Of a stretch of DNA of 64,000 nucleotides, positions 15,604 to 23,638 are shown one piece after another. The stretch comes from Pseudoxanthomonas dokdonensis (GTDB lineage: Bacteria; Pseudomonadota; Gammaproteobacteria; Xanthomonadales; Xanthomonadaceae), in assembly GCF_001431405.1 (NCBI RefSeq), contig NZ_LDJL01000011.1, positions 124,001 to 188,000 on the forward strand, given 5' to 3'. Positions within the stretch are counted from its first letter, which is position 1. Every line of letters begins with the position of its first letter. The notes under the pieces were generated by a model that saw nothing but the letters and a program-made list of their open reading frames with translations, was not told where the DNA came from and searched no databases. The translations under genes and the position numbers were made by a program.

Positions 15604-15880
15604 GGTCAATTTTTGACCAATGTTCTTGACACGCTTGCGGCACAAGCGCGGCAGCCGCTTATCCACATGTTTGCCGACAACTCATCCACATCGGTTGTGG
15701 ACAAACTTTTTTCTAGGTTAATCATGTTCCACGCATGTGGAACAGAACGTTCGCGCAGACAAAATCGGCTGGTCAATAATTAGCCAAACAGCTTGACACG
15801 ATTGCGGCACAAGGCGCGCAGACGGTTATCCACATGCTTTGCCGAATTCCATCCACACCCACTGTGGACAACCCCGCAGG
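15604..15880 (+). repeat. Tandem 167-bp-period element with two three-box DnaA modules
   Basis: Non-coding region between two convergent genes. Copy 1 (about 15604-15712) and copy 2 (about 15771-15880) share GGTCAAT, CTTGACACG.TTGCGGCACAA, then three DnaA boxes at identical spacing. Boxes in copy 1: TTATCCACA 15659-15667, TCATCCACA 15682-15690, reverse TGTGGACAA 15696-15704. In copy 2: TTATCCACA 15826-15834, CCATCCACA 15849-15857, reverse TGTGGACAA 15863-15871. All three pairs are exactly 167 bp apart. No promoter role is expected between two 3' ends. Confidence 0.8.
15725..15744. promoter_or_regulatory. parS-like split palindrome
   Basis: TGTTCCAC-GCAT-GTGGAACA: perfect 8-bp arms around 4 bases. 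The arms equal the two halves of the ParB site consensus (TGTTCCAC|GTGGAACA) but with a 4-bp insertion. It lies between the two DnaA-box modules. Confidence 0.5.
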
Positions 15881-15898
15881 CGCCCGGCCAGACACTGC

Positions 15899-16489
15899 TC
15901 AAAGTCGCTGCCAGCGATAGATCCTGTGATCGGCCAAGGCCAGCATTGCCTGATCTTCGGCGGTGTCGCCGTAAGCGTGGATTGCCGCGAACTCATGTCG
16001 GTCCAACTCAGCCAGCACACGCCGCGGCTTTTCCTCCGCCACGCACTGCCGACCGGCATAGGCACCAGTCAAGCGATCACCGCGCTGTTGCAGCGACGAG
16101 CAGATCAGCTGCAGTTGATGCTGCCGGCACCAAGGGGCGAGATAGCTATCCAATGCGCCGGATACGACTATCACGGTATCGCCGCGGGCCTGGTGCCAGG
16201 CGATACGTTGCATCGCCACCGGTCTCAACAGACCCGGGATGATCTCGCGAGCGTAATCCTGGCCGCGTTGCCGCACCTGCTCCGCTGAAACACCCTGGAA
16301 CGCGAAGCGTATCGCTGCTGCGCGCAGCAGCGATGGATTGACCACACCGGCACGATAGCCAAGCACCAGTGGCGCGAAGCACGGCACACCAAGCCATCGG
16401 CGCAATGGATGGGCGGAAAAGCGCAGAAAATCGGCGAAGGTTTCCCGCGTGGTGATGGTGCCATCGAAATCGAACAGGGCCAGATCCAT
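15899..16489 (-). CDS. HAD-superfamily phosphatase (subclass IB, SerB-like)
   Basis: 196 residues. HAD motif I DFDGT (8-12), motif II serine in VIVVSG, motif III region with Lys in EEKPRRV, motif IV GDTAEDQAML. This is the arrangement of subclass IB phosphatases, which include phosphoserine phosphatase and phospholipid-related phosphatases of similar size. The substrate cannot be told from sequence. Convergent with the response regulator across the DnaA-box element. Confidence 0.85.
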   Translation of the reverse strand: MDLALFDFDGTITTRETFADFLRFSAHPLRRWLGVPCFAPLVLGYRAGVVNPSLLRAAAIRFAFQGVSAEQVRQRGQDYAREIIPGLLRPVAMQRIAWHQARGDTVIVVSGALDSYLAPWCRQHQLQLICSSLQQRGDRLTGAYAGRQCVAEEKPRRVLAELDRHEFAAIHAYGDTAEDQAMLALADHRIYRWQRL

Positions 16490-16620
16490 CGGCGACGTCG
16501 TTGTTTCCCTTGGCCCTGCAGCTTAGCGCATCCTCCTGGCTGGCCAGGGCCTGGGCAACGCCTCACCTGACGTCACTGGTCCTACGCGTAACGACGGAAA
16601 ATTCGCCACGCCGCTCGCTG

Positions 16621-19365
16621 CTACGGCTGGCCACGGCAGCTCAGGCCCAGCGCGTTCACCAGACTGCTGCTGCGCCCGGTCAGACCGTGCGCCGGTCGGT
16701 CGTGCTCGCAGCTGGCTTCCTGTTTGCGGCCGCCATGATCCCGTCCGGTCGCGCTCAACAGGCGGCCTTCACCCACAACTTCGCCGGCACCGCGCAATGG
16801 TTTGCAGACGGCCTGGATCTGATCGACGTAAACGCCACTGCCACTGGCCAGGCCGCTGACCGCTTCGCCTTCGTCGCAGCGCTGCTGGAAAACACCGCCA
16901 CCAGTGCCGCCTGCCGCACCACGTGCGATCACTTCGGAGATCCAGCGACCTTCAGCATCCACTTTCACGCATAACGGGCTGACCATATCGACGTGCCAGC
17001 CGGAACGTCCTTCGATGCCGGCCATCACTTCGTCGCTATGACATGACAGATCGAACGAACCACCATCGCCACCGCCATGGACCTCAGTCGTCGATAGCTG
17101 GAAGTATGGATACTCGTTGACCGGATCGTTGCTGCGGCAGAGCAGTCCCAGCGAGTCGATCAGGCCACCAGCACGTCCATACAGGGCGCGGCCGACACCG
17201 TCGAAGGCGCAGCGGCGCGTGGGCTGCCACCCGCCACCAGCACCACCGATCGGGGCCAGCGCGGTGATCGGCCCGGTCCTGCGCGAAGCACTGGCGAAGG
17301 GCGCGCATTCGAGCTGTACCTGATCGACCAGCGCACCTGAGCGTCCGGCCATGCCGACCACCGCCTGGTTCCGGGGACAGCTGGTTTCGAAGCCGGAGCC
17401 CGCCGGCAACCCGGCGACCTGCCGGTTGCCGGGCTGGCCCTGCCAGTTGCCCGCCGCATCCACGCGCACGCAGCGCGGACCGATCTGGCTGAGCACCTGG
17501 ATGCTGGTGCCATGGACACCGGCCAGTACTTCGTCATTGGCGCATTCGAGCTTGAACACGCCGCCGCCGGCACCGCCGATGGTGCTGGTCCATTCGGCAC
17601 CGACTACCGCCATGTCACCGCTGGTTATCCGCACCATCCGGGCTTCGGAAGGCACGCCCTTGTCGTTGACGACAAACAACAGGTAATAGCCTGGCGGCAC
17701 TACTGCGCTACTGTCCGGAATCTTGGCCGCCAGATCCGCGCCATGCTGCTCGTGCGCGAGCACGATGCGACGCTGATCGAAATTGAACGAATGAGTCACC
17801 GAACCGCTGCGGATCAGCACCACCTGTGAAACCGGCCTGCTATCGGCCATGGCAATCAACAACTCTTCGCCCGGCGTCAGTACCCTGGTTGCTGCCTTCA
17901 GCTGCGGTCGACGGGCCAGCCGGCCGCGTTCATCGAACAGATACGCCGGCAGATAGCGTTCGGCATTGACGTTGAGCAGCGGCCCGGGTGCGCCGCCACC
18001 CGCTACCAGCACCGTCGCGTCCGGCAACAACAAGGCGGTCGAATGGTACATGCGTGGCAAGGTGCCGCTGGCGCCCTGGCTCCAGCTGTCGGTCTTCGGG
18101 TCCCAGAGCTCGGCGCTGTTGTTGGCACCCGTAAGCACACTGTCACCACGGCCGCCGCCGGTCACCAGCACCTTGCCATCCGGCAGTACCGTGCCATTGC
18201 CCCAGAAACGCGGGCTGGACACCGGCGCGCTCTCGAGCACGCGTGGATTGGGCCGGTTGATCGACAAGCGCGCGACCCGCTCGCTCAGCGCGCCCACCTG
18301 CAGGATCTGGCCGGGTGCATACATCACCGCGGTGGCCCCATCGCCGGTGAATCCGGTGGCCAGATCATCCAGCCGCTGGACATGGCCCTCGCCCTGCGCA
18401 TCGAGCCAGAACATCCGCCCTTCCGTGTCCAGTCCGAACAGACGGTTGTCGACCGCAAGGAAGCCGCGTGGATACCAGTAGCGGAAGCCGTAAGTGGGTG
18501 CGTTGCGCAGCAGCGAGAATTCGCCATCAACCGAACGCACTTCCGGCAGATCGACACCTCCGCTTCCGCCCATGATCAAGGTGCGGGCATCGGCCATGGT
18601 GGTTACGGTGCCGTACCAGCGTGGGCGATTCATGTTGTTGCCTGCGCACATCGAACCGCCATCGGCCGCCAGCAGCACCGAGTTGTCGTTGGGCTGGTTC
18701 AGCGATCTTACTTTTTCACCTTCTACCGTGGGCTCTGGCGTTATATCGCCGCCCGCGATGAACAGCTCACCGCTGCCCGGCAACAGCGTCTGCGCGCTGC
18801 AGAACACATCGGTGTCGGTGGTGTTGTCCAGGGTCAGGTGGCCACTGTCCAGCGAACGGGTCTTGGGATTCCAGATGTCATAGATGAACTTGCCGGTCTG
18901 GGTACCCATGCCGTCGGTACCGTAAGTGGCGACGCGTCCGTCCGGCAACAGCGCCGCGTGGATGGCGATCAATGGCCAGGGCTTGTCCTTCAACCACAGC
19001 CCATCGATATGTGGCAGCAGCTTGCCGGGCGCGGCCGGAGATGGCGCCTGCAGATCCAGCCGATCGCGCCTGTCCGCCGCCAACCAGTACGACGCGCGTT
19101 CGTGCCAGCTGGCAAGCGCAAGCGCTGGCGGTTCAATCGATGCGGCTCCCGCGCCGACGCCGTCCCCGTCATCGGCGCCCGGCCGGATGTCCCGGATTCC
19201 GTCAACCGGCCCCTCGCCGGCAGACGTCGAAAGGTCGCTGGCTTCGGCGTCTGGATCCGGATCGATGATCAGTACGGCTGCCGTCGCGGCGACCGAGATC
19301 GACAACGCCAGTGCAAGTAAAGAACGAAAGTTTTTTGATTTGTGCGGGGGACGACGCGGCGACAT
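16621..19365 (-). CDS. Membrane-anchored radical copper oxidase (galactose/glyoxal oxidase-like) with six Cys repeats
   Basis: 914 residues from ATG 19365; an upstream in-frame extension lacks sense. N-terminal anchor helix (about 13-34), acidic linker, kelch propeller, DUF1929-type domain, then six repeats. Copper/cofactor residues of galactose oxidases are present: Cys189 (DVFCSAQ), Tyr251 (RWYGT), Tyr440-His441 (RMYHS) and His525 (VTHSFN). It should oxidise a primary alcohol or aldehyde to aldehyde/acid with H2O2 release in the envelope. Residues 595-914 hold six units with a Cys-x23-Cys pair each, at Cys608/632, 663/687, 719/743, 775/799, 830/854 and 886/910; they resemble binding repeats. 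Confidence 0.85.
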   Translation of the reverse strand: MSPRRPPHKSKNFRSLLALALSISVAATAAVLIIDPDPDAEASDLSTSAGEGPVDGIRDIRPGADDGDGVGAGAASIEPPALALASWHERASYWLAADRRDRLDLQAPSPAAPGKLLPHIDGLWLKDKPWPLIAIHAALLPDGRVATYGTDGMGTQTGKFIYDIWNPKTRSLDSGHLTLDNTTDTDVFCSAQTLLPGSGELFIAGGDITPEPTVEGEKVRSLNQPNDNSVLLAADGGSMCAGNNMNRPRWYGTVTTMADARTLIMGGSGGVDLPEVRSVDGEFSLLRNAPTYGFRYWYPRGFLAVDNRLFGLDTEGRMFWLDAQGEGHVQRLDDLATGFTGDGATAVMYAPGQILQVGALSERVARLSINRPNPRVLESAPVSSPRFWGNGTVLPDGKVLVTGGGRGDSVLTGANNSAELWDPKTDSWSQGASGTLPRMYHSTALLLPDATVLVAGGGAPGPLLNVNAERYLPAYLFDERGRLARRPQLKAATRVLTPGEELLIAMADSRPVSQVVLIRSGSVTHSFNFDQRRIVLAHEQHGADLAAKIPDSSAVVPPGYYLLFVVNDKGVPSEARMVRITSGDMAVVGAEWTSTIGGAGGGVFKLECANDEVLAGVHGTSIQVLSQIGPRCVRVDAAGNWQGQPGNRQVAGLPAGSGFETSCPRNQAVVGMAGRSGALVDQVQLECAPFASASRRTGPITALAPIGGAGGGWQPTRRCAFDGVGRALYGRAGGLIDSLGLLCRSNDPVNEYPYFQLSTTEVHGGGDGGSFDLSCHSDEVMAGIEGRSGWHVDMVSPLCVKVDAEGRWISEVIARGAAGGTGGGVFQQRCDEGEAVSGLASGSGVYVDQIQAVCKPLRGAGEVVGEGRLLSATGRDHGGRKQEASCEHDRPAHGLTGRSSSLVNALGLSCRGQP

Positions 19366-19608
19366 CGATGGTCTCTGTATCCAGGGGGTCGATGCATCGG
19401 TCCAGCGATGACCTGCTTCAGCGCAAGCCACGACAGAACCAGACCTGTCGTGATCGACAGCTGGTCGGCAGCACACAGGCGCTGGCGTTCAAAGGTCCCG
19501 GCGTTCGCCGACTGGACGCGATGCTTCTACTGGATAAAACGCATACCAGCGGTGGCGCGGACATGCAGGCACAACAAGTGACAGCCTTCACGTCACAAAG
19601 ATGCCGCA

Positions 19609-20097
19609 CTAGAGACGCGAATAACGCCACGACAGCATGCGTCCATCGCGATACGGCATGACGCCGTGGAATGCACGTGGATCATCGTCGAATACCAGTG
19701 GCAGAAAGTGACGATCACCATCCCACAATGGCAACTGCATGATGTCCTTGACCGCTTTCCATTCCAGTGTGCCTTCCGGATTGCGCTCCAGCGGCGTGCC
19801 ACTGAAACCGCGGATGAGGAACACGAAGCCCAGCCAGTCCTCACCGTGTTTGCCGAATCCGGGCCAGCTGATGGTGCCGCGCAATTGCATATCGGTACAT
19901 TCGATCGCCGCCTCTTCGCGGATTTCGCGACGCATGCCGCTGACCACATCCTCATCGGCCTCGATCTTGCCACCCAGACCGTTGTACTTGCCCAGATGCT
20001 GGTCATCCGGCCGCGCGTTGCGGTGGATCAGCAACACCTGTGAAGCGTCGGCGGACAATACGTAGCCGAGCGTGGCGACAATCGGGGTATACGGCAT
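19609..20097 (-). CDS. NUDIX hydrolase (MutT-like)
   Basis: 162 residues from MPYTPIVATLGY at 20097; the frame is open upstream but not family-like. The complete NUDIX box GX5EX7REUXEEXGU appears at GGKIEADEDVVSGMRREIRE followed by EAAIE (last helix Ala in place of Gly). An 8-oxo-dGTP diphosphatase-like role is plausible; the substrate is not determined. Sits 85 bp after the hybrid kinase on the same strand. Confidence 0.85.
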   Translation of the reverse strand: MPYTPIVATLGYVLSADASQVLLIHRNARPDDQHLGKYNGLGGKIEADEDVVSGMRREIREEAAIECTDMQLRGTISWPGFGKHGEDWLGFVFLIRGFSGTPLERNPEGTLEWKAVKDIMQLPLWDGDRHFLPLVFDDDPRAFHGVMPYRDGRMLSWRYSRL

Positions 20098-20182
20098 GCG
20101 GTTCTCGGTTGTAAAAAACGGCAGGCGAAGTGTAGCGGCCGCCGCAGTGGCCTGTCGCGTCGGTGCCCGCAGCTGCAACCGC

Positions 20183-23100
20183 TCACGGGTGGCTGGAATG
20201 ACGCTGTGCGGACAGCAGCCGGTCCAGCACCGACTTCAGCGCCAAAGGCCGCACCGGCTTGGCCAACAACGACAGATCCGCCTCCTGCACCGCGCGGCGC
20301 ACGCCGGCGCTGTCGTCGGCGCTGAGGATCAGGCAGGGTCGCGGTCCGAACCGATCCGCCAGCCGTCGCATCAGGACGACGCCGGTATCGCCGTTGTCCA
20401 GGTGATAGTCGAACAACCACGCATGCGCCGGGTGTCGTGCCAGTAACGCCGCCGCGCTGCCGTGGTCATGCGCGGTCAGCACCACGCAGCCCCAGCCTTC
20501 CAGCACACTTCGCAGCGCCTGCAAGGCAGTCGGATCATTGTCGACCGCGAGGATGACGCTGCCAGCCAGGCCCGCCAACGGCGTTGCATCACCCGAGCGG
20601 GCGATGCCGGCGTCGAATGGCATCGCCACCCGCGCTACGCTGACCGCGAACATCGAACCGCGCCCGCTGCTGCTGGCTACGCTCAACGGCGCATGCAGCA
20701 ACTGGCTGATCCGTTCGGCAATCGAAAGCCCCAGGCCCAGGCCCTGCCCCCCCGCATGTTCGCCACGGCGGAATTCTTCGAAAATCAACCCGCGCTCGGC
20801 GTCATCGATGCCGGGGCCGGTGTCCAGTACCTGCAGCTGGATGCAATCACCCTGTCGGCGCGCGCCCAGCAATACCTCGCCGTGGCGGGTGTAGCGCACG
20901 GCGTTGGCGAGGAAATTCTGCAGGATGCGACGCAGCAGTTGCGGGTCGCTGTGCACCCAGGCCTGACTGCGCCGGTAGCGGAAGCGCAGGCCATGTTCGC
21001 GTGCCAGCACGGAAAACTCCGAAGCCAGCGGATCCAGCACTTCGGCCAATGGAAAATCACGCGGTTCCGGCACCAGTCCACCGGCTTCCAGCCGTGACAT
21101 GTCCAGCAGGCCGGTCAGCAGACCGCTGGTCGAATCCAGCGCACCGCGGATCTGCGCCACCGATTCGCGTTGACGTGGCTCCTGGACCTGCTGGGCCAGG
21201 CCGTCGATGAATAGATGCGCCGCATGCAGCGGCTGCAGCAGATCGTGGCCGATGGCGGTCAGGAAGCGGCTCTTGGCATCGTTGGCGTGCTCGGCATCGC
21301 GCTTGGCGGTTTCCAGCAGCTCGGTGCGCTGGTGCACGCGCTGCTCGAGGGTTTCGTTGGCGCGCTTGAGGTCGCGTTCGGCATGCCGCGAAGCGGTGAC
21401 ATCGGTATAGGTGGCCACGAAGCCACCGCCCGGCATCGGGTTGCCACGTATTTCGATGATGCTGCCATCCGGAAACACCCGTTCGGTCAGATGCGGGGTG
21501 CCGGCGCGCATGTATGCCAGGCGTCGTTCCAGAGCGCGCTCGTCGTGGCCGCGATGCGGCAGGCGCTGCAGGGCCAGGCGGGTCAGATCCGCAATCGGCC
21601 GGCCAACCTGCAGGTACTCGGCGGGGAAATCGAAGATTTCCGCATAGCGCCGGTTCCAGGCCACCAGCCGTTGTTCGCGATCGACCACGCTGATGCCCTG
21701 ACTCATGTTGTGCAATGCCGCTTCCAGCACCTGCTGGTTGAAGCGCAGGTCCTGCGATACCTCACCTACTATCGCTGCCACCGTTTCCAGCTCGCCGGTT
21801 TCGCGACGCGCGGCATCCAACAGCAGGCGCGCCGACGCCGCGCCCAGTACCGCCGACAGTTCGCGTTCCAGCCGCGACTCGGTCTCCGCCGGCACCGGAC
21901 CACTGGCTGGCGCCGTGGCCAATAATTCGTCGACCCGTTCACGCGAGAGGAAGCGGCGTCCGGCTTGCCACAAGGTGTTGCGATCCAGATTGCGCCGCGC
22001 CGGATGCGGTGATTCGCGCCGCCACGCGGTTGCCAGCAGAGTCACCACGGTGCCGGTGAACAGGCTGGCGCCGACTGCCCGGCCGAGCGGGCTCCAGCCG
22101 GTCAAGCCGAACAGCCCCGACGGTGACAGCCATGACTGCCCCAGCGGACCCGCATCGACCCATGCCGGCGCGTGCCCTGCCGCCTGCAACAGCATCGGCA
22201 GCAGCATCACCCAGGCCCACGCCGCGAAACTGGCCAATACACCCGCCACCGCTGCCAGCGGCGGGGTGTTGGGTCGCCAGACCGCAAAGCCGAGCACCGG
22301 CACCAGCGTGGCCAGCGCCGAAAACGACACCGCGCCGACATCGGCCAGCGCGTCATTGCCACTGAGCAGGCGACTGTAGGCCCAGGCCAGCAACATGATC
22401 ACGGCGATGCCGCCGCGCCGCAGTGCCAGCAGTGCACCCCGTTGATCGGCGCCGCCACTGCGTGACCAGACCCCGCGCAACAGCCCCGGCGCAAACCAGT
22501 GATTGCCGATCATCAAACTCAGAGTCAACGTGCTGACCACGACCATGCCGGTGGCCGCGCTCAGGCCACCGAGGAAGGCGAACAGCGCCAGTCCTTCATT
22601 GCCCTGCGAAAACGGCAGCGCCAGCGCGTACATGTCCGAGGGTACCGATGATCCCAGCGTCGACAGGCCGGCACGGGCCAGCGGCAAAGTCGGCAACGCG
22701 ATCAATATCAGATACAGCGGAAACAGCCAGCGTGCGGTGCGCACGTGGCGCTCATCACGGCACTCGACCACGCCGACGTGGAACTGGTGCGGCAGGATGA
22801 ACATCGCCAATGCACCCAGCAGCACCAGCGGTGCGAAACCGGTCGCCGGCGGCTGTGGCGCGGCGACCGCCGGCACACGCGGCAGATCGCCCAGTTGCAG
22901 CCAGACAAACACACCCAGCGCCAGCATCGCCACCAGCTTGAAGAGCGATTCGAAGGCCATTGCCAGCACCAGCCCGCGGTTGTGTTCGGCGGCACTGGCG
23001 CGACGGGTGCCGAACAGCATCGCGAACAGCGCCATCGCCAACGCCACGTACAACGCGCTGTCGCCCCAGAACGGTGGCGATTCGACCGGGTCGAACGAAT

Positions 23101-23539
23101 GCAGGGTCAGGGTCGCGAAGCTCATCGCCACCGCTTTCAACTGCAGGGCGATATAGGGAATCAGACCCAGTGCGGCGACCAGGGTCACCGTCGCCGCCAG
23201 CCAGGCGTCGCGCCCGAGCCGGGTGGCGATCAGATCCGCCAGCGATGTGGCATTGCTCTCGCGGGCCAGGCGCACCAGCCGCATCATGAAGGCGACCGCC
23301 AGCGCGTAGAACACGATCGCGCCAAGAAACGTCGGCGGCAACGGCCAGCCGTAACGCGCGGCCTGGGTGACCGTGCCGTAGAACGTCCACGAGGTGCAGT
23401 GCACGGCCAGCGAGAGCGCATACACGTAGCGCCAGTGGCGGGCGAACACCGCCGCCTTGCGCTCGCCATACAGGGCGGTGCCGAACATCAACGCCAGCCA
23501 CGCCACCCCGGCCAGGGCCACCGCCCACAAGCTCAACAT
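20183..23539 (-). CDS. Hybrid sensor histidine kinase with PutP-type transporter domain
   Basis: 1118 residues. Order: sodium/solute-symporter-like membrane domain with about 13 helices (1-510), PAS domain (about 600-700), coiled linker, HisKA with His765 in AIGHDLLQPL, HATPase (Asn879; DTGPGID; GQGLGLGLS), receiver with Asp1044 (LFDYHLD) and Lys1094. Like CbrA-type kinases it may sense a transported nutrient. It ends in its own receiver but lacks an output domain, so it probably passes phosphate to a separate regulator, for which the LuxR-type protein at 14908-15573 is the candidate. Confidence 0.9.
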   Translation of the reverse strand: MLSLWAVALAGVAWLALMFGTALYGERKAAVFARHWRYVYALSLAVHCTSWTFYGTVTQAARYGWPLPPTFLGAIVFYALAVAFMMRLVRLARESNATSLADLIATRLGRDAWLAATVTLVAALGLIPYIALQLKAVAMSFATLTLHSFDPVESPPFWGDSALYVALAMALFAMLFGTRRASAAEHNRGLVLAMAFESLFKLVAMLALGVFVWLQLGDLPRVPAVAAPQPPATGFAPLVLLGALAMFILPHQFHVGVVECRDERHVRTARWLFPLYLILIALPTLPLARAGLSTLGSSVPSDMYALALPFSQGNEGLALFAFLGGLSAATGMVVVSTLTLSLMIGNHWFAPGLLRGVWSRSGGADQRGALLALRRGGIAVIMLLAWAYSRLLSGNDALADVGAVSFSALATLVPVLGFAVWRPNTPPLAAVAGVLASFAAWAWVMLLPMLLQAAGHAPAWVDAGPLGQSWLSPSGLFGLTGWSPLGRAVGASLFTGTVVTLLATAWRRESPHPARRNLDRNTLWQAGRRFLSRERVDELLATAPASGPVPAETESRLERELSAVLGAASARLLLDAARRETGELETVAAIVGEVSQDLRFNQQVLEAALHNMSQGISVVDREQRLVAWNRRYAEIFDFPAEYLQVGRPIADLTRLALQRLPHRGHDERALERRLAYMRAGTPHLTERVFPDGSIIEIRGNPMPGGGFVATYTDVTASRHAERDLKRANETLEQRVHQRTELLETAKRDAEHANDAKSRFLTAIGHDLLQPLHAAHLFIDGLAQQVQEPRQRESVAQIRGALDSTSGLLTGLLDMSRLEAGGLVPEPRDFPLAEVLDPLASEFSVLAREHGLRFRYRRSQAWVHSDPQLLRRILQNFLANAVRYTRHGEVLLGARRQGDCIQLQVLDTGPGIDDAERGLIFEEFRRGEHAGGQGLGLGLSIAERISQLLHAPLSVASSSGRGSMFAVSVARVAMPFDAGIARSGDATPLAGLAGSVILAVDNDPTALQALRSVLEGWGCVVLTAHDHGSAAALLARHPAHAWLFDYHLDNGDTGVVLMRRLADRFGPRPCLILSADDSAGVRRAVQEADLSLLAKPVRPLALKSVLDRLLSAQRHSSHP

Positions 23540-23638
23540 GTCCGGTTGCCGTTCCCGCGTCGCTGCATCATCAGCCTCTCCCCTGCTGCGCGCAGGATAA
23601 ACCAGAAGGCGGCGGCAGCGCCGCCGCCACTGGCGGGA

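Noticed and set aside
15604-15880. Chromosomal oriC
   Set aside because: No dnaA, dnaN, rpmH or gidA nearby and no AT-rich 13-mer set; kept as a DnaA-binding element instead.
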